57,616 nucleotides of DNA from a virus, in IMG/VR virus record IMGVR_UViG_3300027801_000025, positions 1 to 57,616 of that record, one strand, 5' to 3'. The translations under genes were made by a program, and so were the position numbers. Numbering within the stretch: the first letter of the stretch is position 1; the number at the start of each line of letters is the position of its first letter. Under the pieces are notes generated by a model. The model saw only the letters and a program-made list of their open reading frames with translations, did not search any database and was not told the origin of the DNA. This document shows, one piece after another, positions 1 through 5,853 of this stretch.

Positions 1-78
1 GACTAGTTTATATATTTTGTGTAGTACTTGTGGAGTTATTTTATTTATTAACTCGTTTATTTCTTTTTTATTTGACAT
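1..78 (-). CDS. tiny hypothetical protein, partial (runs off the window)
   Basis: An open frame starts at an ATG read from 78 and stays open for 26 codons to the edge of the window (begins MSNKKEINELINKITPQV). Its start lies inside the end of the preceding tiny gene, an 11-base overlap, and is preceded by AATAATAACT-type sequence as in the other genes of this array. The visible part is charged and helical-looking. No family is recognised. It is the last visible member of the leftward series of tiny genes and would continue beyond the window. Confidence 0.55.
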   Translation of the reverse strand, partial: MSNKKEINELINKITPQVLHKIYKLV

Positions 79-214
79 GGTTAGTTATTATAGTTATTAT
101 TTTATCGTGAGTGTCAGATAGTTCTTGTTCACTCATGTTACTTGTATCGTAATCTTGACACAGATCGTTATACATTCTGTCTCTTAATATTTGAGTTTTC
201 ATTTTTAAGTTCAT
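68..214 (-). CDS. tiny hypothetical protein, 48 aa
   Basis: ATG at 214 opens 48 codons (begins MNLKMKTQILRDRMYND). The protein is acidic in the middle (SEQELSDTHD) and looks wholly helical. Its start follows the stop of the upstream gene by one base (TAA-t-ATG) and its end overlaps the next start, so it fits a translationally coupled series. Codon content resembles that of the neighbours. I do not recognise a family; short phage early proteins of this sort often modify host enzymes, but nothing in the sequence shows that here. Confidence 0.6.
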   Translation of the reverse strand: MNLKMKTQILRDRMYNDLCQDYDTSNMSEQELSDTHDKIITIITNHVK

Positions 215-215
215 A

Positions 216-350
216 TTATAGTTTTGATATTATTTCTTCATGTAGTATATCTTGAATGAATTCATTATACTTGTCTCGACATATATCGTTAGAATATGGA
301 AACTCATATTTTAATTGATTGATTATAGTTTTATACATAGTTTTATACAT
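216..350 (-). CDS. tiny hypothetical protein, 44 aa
   Basis: ATG at 350 opens 44 codons. The start sits directly after an AAATAATAATAACT leader. The N-terminus contains a perfect four-residue duplication (MYKT MYKT), so translation could also begin at the second Met. The remainder mixes aromatic and acidic residues (EFPYSNDICRDKYNEF). It is the first gene after the 43-bp element at 555-597, separated from it by about 200 bases without any ATG. No family recognised. Confidence 0.6.
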   Translation of the reverse strand: MYKTMYKTIINQLKYEFPYSNDICRDKYNEFIQDILHEEIISKL

Positions 351-554
351 AGTTATTATTATTTAGTTAGTTATTTTATAGATTATATTATTAAAGTTTA
401 ATAGTTTAATTATTTTATTAGTTTGGTATTGAGATAGAATAATTATTTTATTATTTAAAGATTTAATATTATAATGGTTATTAGTTAGAATATTAATAGT
501 TTTTTTGATTTGGAATTTGTTTGTAGTTAGTTTAATAATATATAGTTTTTATTG
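351..554 (-). other. ATG-free AT-rich leader
   Basis: This stretch lies between the 43-bp element and the first start codon downstream of it. On the minus strand it holds no ATG at all and is almost pure A/T, with repeated TAATTATTAAAC- and TAACTAACTAA-like words. I see no convincing hairpin by eye. It would be a roughly 200-base 5' untranslated leader if the element is a promoter. It could instead simply be a spacer. Confidence 0.4.
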
Positions 555-597
555 GTTACAGTTATATTATCCAACTACTATCGTATTTAGTATGTAA
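555..597 (-). promoter_or_regulatory. 43-bp element, copy 1 (putative early promoter/operator)
   Basis: This stretch matches 1693-1735 without gaps at 36 of 43 positions. The shared core, in minus-strand orientation, includes ACGATA and TGGATAATATA, and the outer end reads TTACATAC. GATAAT resembles a -10 hexamer. It lies immediately after the stop of one tiny gene and ahead of a block of others. Neither copy fits the Bacteroidetes TTG/TAnnTTTG promoter consensus. A binding site or a phage-specific promoter are both possible. Confidence 0.5.
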
Positions 598-711
598 TTA
601 AACATAACCACCTAACAATTCAAGTAATGTCTCAAGTGTAATTTCACCTGATTTATACATAATTATAAAATCTTGATTATCCGTATATTCCGAAACTTGT
701 TGGTGTACCAT
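598..711 (-). CDS. tiny hypothetical protein, 37 aa
   Basis: ATG at 711 opens 37 codons (begins MVHQQVSEYTDNQDF, ends LETLLELLGGYV). The first 35 bases overlap the 3' end of the upstream membrane-protein gene in another frame. The amino-acid pattern (YKSGEITLETLLELL) is amphipathic and coherent, unlike random AT-rich translation. Its stop abuts copy 1 of the 43-bp element, so it is the last gene of the first block. No family recognised. Confidence 0.55.
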   Translation of the reverse strand: MVHQQVSEYTDNQDFIIMYKSGEITLETLLELLGGYV

Positions 712-826
712 TTTGTATCATATTTATTATTAGAGAAATAGAACCAAAGATTACTAATCCTACATTAGTATATACCCACACTCCTATTACTATATTCATT
801 ATTTTATTGTGATGAAACTTTCTCAT
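677..826 (-). CDS. tiny single-pass membrane protein, 49 aa
   Basis: ATG at 826 opens 49 codons, directly after a TAAATAATAATAAT leader. A basic N-terminus (MRKFHHNK) is followed by one hydrophobic segment at about residues 11-35 (IVIGVWVYTNVGLVIFGSIS), then a short polar tail. By the positive-inside rule the N-terminus would be cytoplasmic. The 3' end overlaps the start of the next gene. Function unknown; small early phage membrane proteins include exclusion and lysis-timing factors, but no family match is seen. Confidence 0.6.
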   Translation of the reverse strand: MRKFHHNKIMNIVIGVWVYTNVGLVIFGSISLIINMIQNGTPTSFGIYG

Positions 827-853
827 ATTATTATTATTTAGTTTATTAGTTTA

Positions 854-1012
854 TTAGTTTAGATTTTCCATAAAGTTTTCGTGTAGACTTTGAAGATATA
901 CTTTATCATTTACTTCTTCTTCATTTAATTCATGAAGTGATAAGAATTTATTCCATTTTTCATAATTCACAAAACATTCTTTGATTAATTCTTTCATATT
1001 AGTTATATTCAT
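854..1012 (-). CDS. tiny acidic hypothetical protein, 52 aa
   Basis: ATG at 1012 opens 52 codons (begins MNITNMKELIKECFVNYEKW). The start overlaps the end of the preceding gene by 14 bases. The protein is strongly helical in appearance and acidic, with a run LNEEEVNDKV. The second Met at residue 6 is an alternative start. About 27 AT-rich bases separate its stop from the next gene. No family recognised. Confidence 0.6.
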   Translation of the reverse strand: MNITNMKELIKECFVNYEKWNKFLSLHELNEEEVNDKVYLQSLHENFMENLN

Positions 1013-1118
1013 TATAGATTGATAGAACTTGTGATTGTTCTTGTTTAGTTAAGTTAAAGACATTCTTGTCTGGAAATAATCTCTTTGAGATCATTATCAA
1101 TTGAGTTTGATTGTACAT
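999..1118 (-). CDS. tiny hypothetical protein, 39 aa
   Basis: ATG at 1118 opens 39 codons (begins MYNQTQLIMISKRLFPDK). A leader AATCAATAATACT precedes the start. The C-terminal half (NLTKQEQSQVLSIYNEY) resembles a single amphipathic helix. Its end overlaps the next start. Function unknown. Confidence 0.55.
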   Translation of the reverse strand: MYNQTQLIMISKRLFPDKNVFNLTKQEQSQVLSIYNEYN

Positions 1119-1122
1119 AGTA

Positions 1123-1257
1123 TTATTGATTAGTTGATTTATAAAATTCTATTCTATCTAAGACATCTTGTCTAGTTAGTTTATCTTCCATTTGAAGATT
1201 TATGTAAGAAGTCATATCGATTTCTTTACCGTTATTACATTTTAAAGTGTATATCAT
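1123..1257 (-). CDS. tiny hypothetical protein, 44 aa
   Basis: ATG at 1257 opens 44 codons, after a TAATAATAATAAT leader and overlapping the stop of the upstream gene by ATGA. The sequence (MIYTLKCNNGKEIDMTSY, then DKLTRQDVLDRIEFYK) suggests a short beta hairpin followed by a helix. No family recognised. Confidence 0.6.
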   Translation of the reverse strand: MIYTLKCNNGKEIDMTSYINLQMEDKLTRQDVLDRIEFYKSTNQ

Positions 1258-1382
1258 ATTATTATTATTAAAGTTATTATTAGTTGTAGTGTGAGAATCG
1301 AACTCACATAAACCATTACTACATAGATCTCACCAGTTTGTGTACTATTCTGGTTCGGTGAGTCACCATTACTTGTTAACAT
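1254..1382 (-). CDS. tiny membrane protein, 42 aa, hydrophobic C-terminus
   Basis: ATG at 1382 opens 42 codons. A polar N-terminus (MLTSNGDSPNQNSTQTGE) is followed by a hydrophobic C-terminal segment from about residue 20 to the end (IYVVMVYVSSILTLQLIITL, then a run of Ile), so it looks like a tail-anchored membrane protein. The poly-Ile end is encoded by the AAT-repeat leader of the next gene, so one stretch serves both as coding sequence and as leader. The stop overlaps the next start (ATGA). A T-arm-like motif inside this gene is discussed among the rejected items. Confidence 0.45.
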   Translation of the reverse strand: MLTSNGDSPNQNSTQTGEIYVVMVYVSSILTLQLIITLIIII

Positions 1383-1427
1383 TTTTATACTTATAGAGAC
1401 AAGTGGAACATAAAGTTGATTGATAGT

Positions 1428-1658
1428 TTACTGTACTTCGACTATCTCTCTTACGATTACTGGAACACTAGTTGAAGAAGTGTAAGATTTGTACTTAAGA
1501 AAACAGTTCATGTTACTTAGTTTATCTTTCATTACTTCATATACTTTATCATGATTGTAAGTGACTGACTTACCTGATTTGAAGTTTACTGTAATGTTTT
1601 GGTTCTTACCGATTAGTGATTGTCTGATGACGAATCTTTTTGAAATTAAATTACTCAT
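1428..1658 (-). CDS. small basic hypothetical protein, 76 aa
   Basis: ATG at 1658 opens 76 codons (begins MSNLISKRFVIRQSLIGKNQ). It is the longest and first gene of the leftward array, directly behind copy 2 of the 43-bp element and an (AAT)n leader. The protein is basic, with several alternating beta-like stretches (ITVNFKSGKSVTYN, SVPVIVREIVEV) and a central helix (KVYEVMKDKLSNM). It could be a small nucleic-acid-binding or host-takeover protein, but no family is recognised. Confidence 0.65.
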   Translation of the reverse strand: MSNLISKRFVIRQSLIGKNQNITVNFKSGKSVTYNHDKVYEVMKDKLSNMNCFLKYKSYTSSTSVPVIVREIVEVQ

Positions 1659-1692
1659 AGTTATTATTATTTATTATTATTATTATTTATTT

Positions 1693-1735
1693 GTTACATA
1701 TATATTATCCATTTAGTATCGTATTACGTATGTAA
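1693..1735 (-). promoter_or_regulatory. 43-bp element, copy 2 (putative early promoter/operator)
   Basis: Partner of the element at 555-597 (36 of 43 identical, no gaps). In this copy the ends form an inverted repeat: TTACATA at 1694-1700 and TATGTAA at 1729-1735, as in a binding site for a dimeric protein. Reading leftward, the GATAAT core lies about 40 bases ahead of the ATG at 1658, a suitable distance for a promoter with a short leader. Confidence 0.55.
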
Positions 1736-1764
1736 AAGTATATGAATTGTTTAGTGAATGAATA

Positions 1765-1850
1765 TGTCATGATGTCATACTACTCTATGTCATGTTGTCA
1801 TACTTCATTATTATATTGTCATGTGTCAGTGTGTCATGTCAATGTGTCAT
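1765..1850. repeat. TGTCA iteron-like cluster
   Basis: Nine copies of TGTCA occur in 86 bases, seven of them followed by T (TGTCAT begins at 1765, 1773, 1788, 1796, 1817, 1832 and 1845; TGTCA also at 1824 and 1837). All are on the same strand. Further copies of TGTCA and its complement flank the putative rightward promoter near 2052 and 2092. The cluster sits in the non-coding divide between leftward and rightward genes, where an origin or a regulator-binding region is often found. Confidence 0.5.
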
Positions 1851-1913
1851 ACATATGTGAGTGAATATGTGAATCATTTATACAAAGTGAATACGAGTGA
1901 GCAAGTTAGTCAT

Positions 1914-2030
1914 CGCATGGTAGATCGAGGTCGAGGGCCTGGACGGGGGAAAACAGGTGGGGCCCGGTAAATTAAAACGCGTTTCGTAATCGGCTGAAAA
2001 CCAGGGAGATAGGGGGTAGCGCTATGGCTC
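1914..2030. other. G-rich non-coding island
   Basis: This patch differs sharply in composition from the AT-rich sequence around it. It carries G-runs on the plus strand at about 1934, 1945, 1959, 2004 and 2013 (up to five Gs), plus GGGCCC at 1960-1965 and AGCGCT at 2018-2023. I find no open frame of sensible composition in it. Candidates are a packaging or cohesive-end site, a replication origin, or a structured RNA. The rest of 1736-2120 shows only the TGTCA cluster and a promoter-like stretch. Confidence 0.4.
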
Positions 2031-2050
2031 TAAATTTGTTACAATTTTTT

Positions 2051-2080
2051 TTGTGACACTAGCCCTTAATAGTATATAAG
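2051..2080 (+). promoter_or_regulatory. possible rightward promoter
   Basis: TTGTGA at 2051-2056 and TATAAG at 2075-2080 are separated by 18 bases, a sigma70-like arrangement about 55 bases before the first plus-strand start. The -35-like box is part of TGTGACA, which forms an inverted repeat with TGTCACA near 2092, so a repressor or activator could bind across it. It does not match the Bacteroidetes consensus, so the call is weak. Confidence 0.3.
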
Positions 2081-2135
2081 TAACTACCTATTGTCACACT
2101 TTAAAACTTCTTAAAACTATGTGATTATAGCTACT

Positions 2136-2360
2136 ATGGGAGCAAATTCACAAGGACTATCACCTGAAGCGTTAAAAGCTAAGAGAGAAAGAGATTTAGC
2201 AATGGCCAAGACGTCAAGAAGAACAGCCATGCGCTCTGAAAACCAATCAATAGGCCAGAACAGTAAAAGAGATATACACCATCCAAACGGTGTAGCAGGA
2301 CATACCATATTTCAGTCAATATCTGAGAATAGAGACACTAGTAACGAAAGAAACGCTTAA
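2136..2360 (+). CDS. small basic hypothetical protein, 74 aa
   Basis: First gene of the rightward block. I prefer ATG at 2136 (MGANSQGLSPEALKAKRERD) over an in-frame GTG at 2121, because the sequence from MGANSQG onward has the better protein character. The product is polar and basic with a predicted helix (SPEALKAKRERDLAMAK) and no aromatic core, so it may be partly disordered, as in nucleic-acid-binding or virion-associated small proteins. No family is recognised. Confidence 0.6.
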   Translation: MGANSQGLSPEALKAKRERDLAMAKTSRRTAMRSENQSIGQNSKRDIHHPNGVAGHTIFQSISENRDTSNERNA

Positions 2361-2404
2361 TACAGCGTACCCGGCAATATTGCCACAACCTAAATACCTT
2401 AATA

Positions 2405-2698
2405 ATGACGTATTTTTATTACAAGACTAACACGTGGAATAGTCAACCACAAGTAACCGAAGACCAAATAGAACTTTGGAAACACCTCGCAGCCAAAAAG
2501 AACTGGAGGATTGTACAACTACCAAATGGTTATTACCAGACGGAACATTTAGACATGCAGAAAGAAGATGTATGGTTAGATGTAACCAGACGAGAAACCC
2601 TAGAGTCTGCAGAAGCAGCTATTGATGGAAGCATTGATCATTATGCTAAAAAGATAGAATTCTTAAAAGGACCTAAAGTAGTAAAGACATTTAAATAA
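2405..2698 (+). CDS. hypothetical protein, 97 aa
   Basis: ATG at 2405 gives a 97-residue soluble protein (begins MTYFYYKTNTWNSQPQ). It combines an N-terminal aromatic stretch, a helix around EDQIELWKHLAAKKNWRI, and an acidic second half with ESAEAAIDGSIDHYAKKIEF. It sits between the first small gene and groEL, and a TAATCTAATCTAATTTA leader separates it from groEL. I do not recognise the family. Confidence 0.65.
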   Translation: MTYFYYKTNTWNSQPQVTEDQIELWKHLAAKKNWRIVQLPNGYYQTEHLDMQKEDVWLDVTRRETLESAEAAIDGSIDHYAKKIEFLKGPKVVKTFK

Positions 2699-2724
2699 TA
2701 ACTAATTTAATCTAATCTAATTTA

Positions 2725-4290
2725 ATGGAATACAATAACCCTAGCGAGCTAGTGAAGGATTTATCCTTTGGTAGTGATGCTAAAAGTAAAATAATGGCTG
2801 GTGTTGATAAGCTGTCACAAGCAGTTAAGTCAACACTAGGAGCTTCTGGTAAATGCGTAATTTACGAGGATGCTAGAGGTAAACCGGTGATCACAAAAGA
2901 TGGTGTAACCGTTGCGGACAGCGTAGTCTTAATTGACCCGGTTGAGAATATTGGAGCCACCTTAATAAAGGAAGCTGCCAAAAACACAGTGAGAGAAGCA
3001 GGTGACGGTACTACTACAGCTACCGTCCTTGCTCAATCACTTTTAATAGAAGCATCGAAAGCTGAGGAATCAGTGAGAGACATCAAATTAGGCATCTCTT
3101 CGTACGCTAAAAAGATTAACAAGTATTTAGATGATATTGCTATAGAAGTTGAAGGAGACATGTTAGATAACGTAGCTTCAATATCATGTAACAACGATAA
3201 AGATTTAGGCACACTAATTTCTAGCGCTTATACTAAAGTGGGGAAATCAGGTGTGGTATTGATGGAAGAGTCTGAGACTGAACAAACGTACGTTGAAATC
3301 GTAGATGGAGTACAATTGGAATCAGGGTTAAAATCGCCACACCTTATTACTGATAAAGAAAAACAAAAGTGTGAATTAGAAAAACCATTAGTTCTTATAG
3401 TGTCCTCACCGATACCAAATATAAGAAAAATACAACCTATACTAGAGTTTGTTATAAAAAACAAGAGAGCTCTACTTATAGTTGCTGATGTAGAAGCACA
3501 AGTGTCTGCTACATTACTGATGAATAAGGTAAAAGGTAATATAAAAGTAAATTACATCGATCCTCCTGGTTTTGGTCCAACAAAAGCTGATACTATAGAA
3601 GATTTAGCTTTACTAACAGGAGCTCAAGTTATAAACGAAGAGCTAGGAGATGATTTAGATCTTATACAGCCTGATGTTTTGGGTGAAGCTGCTAAAGCGG
3701 TGACTGAAGATAAGGTTACAGTACTTACTATTGAAGATATGAATGATAAAATATCAGAAAGAGTTAAGGATGTAAAGAAAAGAATCAAAGAAGAGACTAA
3801 CCAATATATAAAACGTAGACTAGAACAAAGATTAGCTATGTTAAACGGCTCTGTAGCTGTTGTTAAAGTTGGTGCTGACTCTAAGATTGAGTTAAAGGAA
3901 AAGAAAGACAGAATAGAAGACTCTATATATGCTGTTAAAGCTGCTTTAAAAGAAGGAATTGTTCCAGGTGGAGGAATTGCTTTAGTAGATGCGGCAAGAA
4001 ATGTTAAACCAAAAGGCAAAGGTGAAGAAATATTAGCAAAAGCTATACTTTCACCGTTTTACACTATACTAGATAATGGCGGTATGCAAGGTGTATCACA
4101 CGAAGACCTTGAGGATGGCATCGGAATTGACGTAACGTGTGGTTGTAAAAGAAATATGATAGAAACTGGTATAATAGATCCGGTTTTGGTTACAAAATCG
4201 GCGCTAAAGAACGCTATTTCTGTAGTTTCAACCATTATTTCAGCTGATTGTGTAATAAGTAACGTAAGAATAAGCAATGCAAGCAGTTAA
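2725..4290 (+). CDS. groEL: phage-encoded chaperonin GroEL (Hsp60)
   Basis: A 521-residue group I chaperonin subunit, the ATP-driven ring that encloses substrate proteins under a GroES lid. The equatorial nucleotide-binding signatures are intact: TLGASG near residue 38, TKDGVTVA with Asp59 (E. coli Asp52), GDGTTTATVL with Asp94 (Asp87), and RIEDS with Asp399 (Asp398), followed by GGG at 415-417. An apical-domain match is visible at KADTIEDLALLTGAQVI. It is shorter than the usual 540-550 residues and lacks the C-terminal Gly-Gly-Met tail, ending in SNASS. The last 14 bases overlap groES, so the two are coupled. It probably folds capsid or tail proteins; phage-encoded GroEL is uncommon. Confidence 0.95.
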   Translation: MEYNNPSELVKDLSFGSDAKSKIMAGVDKLSQAVKSTLGASGKCVIYEDARGKPVITKDGVTVADSVVLIDPVENIGATLIKEAAKNTVREAGDGTTTATVLAQSLLIEASKAEESVRDIKLGISSYAKKINKYLDDIAIEVEGDMLDNVASISCNNDKDLGTLISSAYTKVGKSGVVLMEESETEQTYVEIVDGVQLESGLKSPHLITDKEKQKCELEKPLVLIVSSPIPNIRKIQPILEFVIKNKRALLIVADVEAQVSATLLMNKVKGNIKVNYIDPPGFGPTKADTIEDLALLTGAQVINEELGDDLDLIQPDVLGEAAKAVTEDKVTVLTIEDMNDKISERVKDVKKRIKEETNQYIKRRLEQRLAMLNGSVAVVKVGADSKIELKEKKDRIEDSIYAVKAALKEGIVPGGGIALVDAARNVKPKGKGEEILAKAILSPFYTILDNGGMQGVSHEDLEDGIGIDVTCGCKRNMIETGIIDPVLVTKSALKNAISVVSTIISADCVISNVRISNASS

Positions 4291-4534
4291 TTACTACATA
4301 GTAGTCGAAAAGCACAAAGTAGAGCCGAAGAAAGTAGGTGGACTTTTGATAACAGATAATGTAGATGACCAAAACAGGTATATTAAGGCCAATATAGTTT
4401 CTACTGGTAATTTAGTAGAAGGTTTAAAAGAAAATGACATAGTTTTCTTTGATAGACATGCTGGTCATGGTATTCGTTGGAAAGAAAAGCTGTATCATGT
4501 GATACAAATGCAAGATGTTGTATTAGTAGAATGA
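4277..4534 (+). CDS. groES: co-chaperonin GroES (Cpn10), single barrel
   Basis: An 85-residue GroES-like protein, the lid of the GroEL chamber. The N-terminal strand (NYYIVVEKHKVEPKK) is followed by a mobile-loop equivalent, VGGLLITDN, whose hydrophobic LLI matches the Ile-Val-Leu that docks into GroEL. The barrel continues with LKENDIVFFD, matching the VGDIVIF-type strand of GroES, and ends with LYHVIQMQDVVLVE. It is about ten residues shorter than the E. coli protein, mostly around the roof region. It overlaps groEL by 14 bases and the next gene by ATGA. A dedicated GroEL partner is the natural reading. Confidence 0.88.
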   Translation: MQAVNYYIVVEKHKVEPKKVGGLLITDNVDDQNRYIKANIVSTGNLVEGLKENDIVFFDRHAGHGIRWKEKLYHVIQMQDVVLVE

Positions 4535-4971
4535 AGCTATCACCAACAGATCTAAAAAACATAAATTTATTCAAGTATTACAGGCTCGTTAGAAAATGGG
4601 CCTGTAAAACTTATAGCCTTAAAGATGCAGATTTAGAATTACTTATATATTTAGATTGCAAATCGCGATTTACACGTAATGATTTTATAGAAGGTGTGTA
4701 CACCTATTCATGGGATAAAAACCGATGGGAAAGGTTAAGAAAACAAGGTTGGATAGAAGCTTGGCGTCATAGAAATAGGACTACAATTAAATATACTATA
4801 TATAAGACTTCGTTCAAGTGCAGTCAACTGATAACTAGGATATATAGAATATTACTAGCTGAAGAAGATTTGCCTACATCTGAAAGAAGTAAGTTTTTTA
4901 AAAATAAGTCATATACTGATAAGGTTTATAATAAATCTATAGATGATATGATAAAAGATAAAGATAGATAG
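4531..4971 (+). CDS. winged-helix-like protein, 146 aa
   Basis: The frame is open upstream to 4477, but the ATG at 4531 overlaps the groES stop (ATGA) and removes a Cys-rich, out-of-character N-terminus, so I choose it. The protein is basic. Residues about 28-85 read like a MarR-type winged helix: a helix (LKDADLELLIYLDCKSRF), a second element (TRNDFIEGVY), and then a strand-loop-strand wing (GWIEAWRHRNRTTIKYTIYK). The C-terminal third is charged and helical. It may regulate the chaperonin operon or another phage promoter. The family assignment rests on pattern only. Confidence 0.6.
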   Translation: MKLSPTDLKNINLFKYYRLVRKWACKTYSLKDADLELLIYLDCKSRFTRNDFIEGVYTYSWDKNRWERLRKQGWIEAWRHRNRTTIKYTIYKTSFKCSQLITRIYRILLAEEDLPTSERSKFFKNKSYTDKVYNKSIDDMIKDKDR

Positions 4972-4973
4972 TT

Positions 4974-5156
4974 ATGAGAACAAAAGGATTAGGACCTCAA
5001 GGATTAGGTATGGCAAATAACACTGATGGCTGTGGTTGCATGGAAAATTGCAGCTGTGGATCACCAAATAAAATTATTGGTGTTGTAGCTCCAATTATAG
5101 CTAAAGCAGTTGCTAGCAAAGTAGCTGGTAAGGCTGTAGATAAAGCAATGGGTTAA
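4974..5156 (+). CDS. small Cys/Gly-rich protein, 60 aa
   Basis: Two bases after the previous stop, ATG at 4974 opens 60 codons. Four Cys residues are clustered (CGCMENCSC) next to Gly-rich sequence, followed by a hydrophobic helix (IIGVVAPIIAKAVASKVAG). The Cys cluster could bind a metal, and the helix could insert in a membrane or virion. Its stop overlaps the next start (TAATG). No family recognised. Confidence 0.6.
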   Translation: MRTKGLGPQGLGMANNTDGCGCMENCSCGSPNKIIGVVAPIIAKAVASKVAGKAVDKAMG

Positions 5157-5527
5157 TGGGATTTAAACTACCTAAGAATAAAAGCGTGCTATTTGGTATA
5201 GATGAAGAAATGTCTACACATAGTAGACCCGTTATATATAAAGAATTAGAAGGTGGTATAAAAGCCGAAGCTAATAGAGATGGTACTATATTTTTAGATC
5301 CATCTGTTCCTGATGAAAAGAAAGAAGAAATTATAGCGCACGAAGACGAGCATTTATTCCAAATGGGATCAGGAAGACTAGGTTATAATAAAAACGAAGT
5401 AACTTGGAAACCAACAACAAGATCTCATATGCAAACATTTAGTAGAGAAACTATGTCAGAAGGCCTAGAATCTCTTGCTTGGGAAAAAGAAGCATATGAC
5501 ATTAGTAATAAAATAAAAAACACATGA
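5156..5527 (+). CDS. mini zinc metallopeptidase-like protein, 123 aa
   Basis: The sequence shows a zinc-binding HExxH motif, AHEDEHLFQM, at residues 61-70 (His62, Glu63, His66). Preceding strands (GGIKAEANRDGTIFLDPSV) match the usual beta sheet ahead of such a helix. A downstream helix, ESLAWEKEAYD, at about 105-115 could supply a Glu third ligand, which would make it a gluzincin-type minimal peptidase. It is very short for a free peptidase. Position among small virion-type genes suggests processing of a structural protein. Start and stop overlap both neighbours (TAATG and ATGA). Confidence 0.65.
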   Translation: MGFKLPKNKSVLFGIDEEMSTHSRPVIYKELEGGIKAEANRDGTIFLDPSVPDEKKEEIIAHEDEHLFQMGSGRLGYNKNEVTWKPTTRSHMQTFSRETMSEGLESLAWEKEAYDISNKIKNT

Positions 5528-5838
5528 GTAGAGTAAAATCAATAATCGAAAAACAAAGAGCTTCTAATAGTGGAGCACCTTTTAAGTACTACGTAGACGA
5601 GAGAGCTGGTGATACATCTCAAATGATGTCACAAGGAATTGAAGGAGCTGTAGCTGACGGAATACAAGCAGCTGAAGATCAAGGAGTAGCTAAAGGACCC
5701 GCTGATAAAAAGTGTCCACCAGGATACACTAAAGATCCAGTAAGTAAAATTTGTAAAAAATCTTCAGATACTGATCCAACAACTAGTAATGATTTAAGTA
5801 TTAACGAAGAAGATCTTTCGGGTAACGAAGAAGAATAA
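5524..5838 (+). CDS. acidic hypothetical protein with APFK motif, 104 aa
   Basis: Starts at an ATGA overlap. After a short basic helix it contains SGAPFKYY, one of several (A/S/T)PFK motifs in adjacent proteins. The middle holds CPPGYTKDPVSKIC, two Cys that could form a disulfide or bind metal. The C-terminus is very acidic (NEEDLSGNEEE). It looks largely disordered, like a minor virion or assembly protein. Function unknown. Confidence 0.6.
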   Translation: MSRVKSIIEKQRASNSGAPFKYYVDERAGDTSQMMSQGIEGAVADGIQAAEDQGVAKGPADKKCPPGYTKDPVSKICKKSSDTDPTTSNDLSINEEDLSGNEEE

Positions 5839-5853
5839 AAAATATAAAAAATT

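Noticed and set aside
1285-1323. tRNA-like T-arm and short acceptor-like stem on the minus strand
   Set aside because: GTGAG-TTCGATT-CTCAC and flanking TGTAGT/ACTACA pair well, but there is no room for D and anticodon arms, and a 42-codon frame with a membrane segment runs through it and couples to the next gene.
1765-1850. CRISPR array
   Set aside because: The repeats are 5-6 bases with irregular short gaps; there are no spacers of constant length and no cas genes.
3624-4019. 131-aa open frame antisense to groEL
   Set aside because: Ser/Leu/Phe-rich translation typical of the complement of a Lys/Glu-rich gene.
4477-4530. N-terminal extension of the winged-helix-like protein
   Set aside because: It lies fully in groES, is Cys-rich unlike the remainder, and an ATGA-coupled start at 4531 is available.
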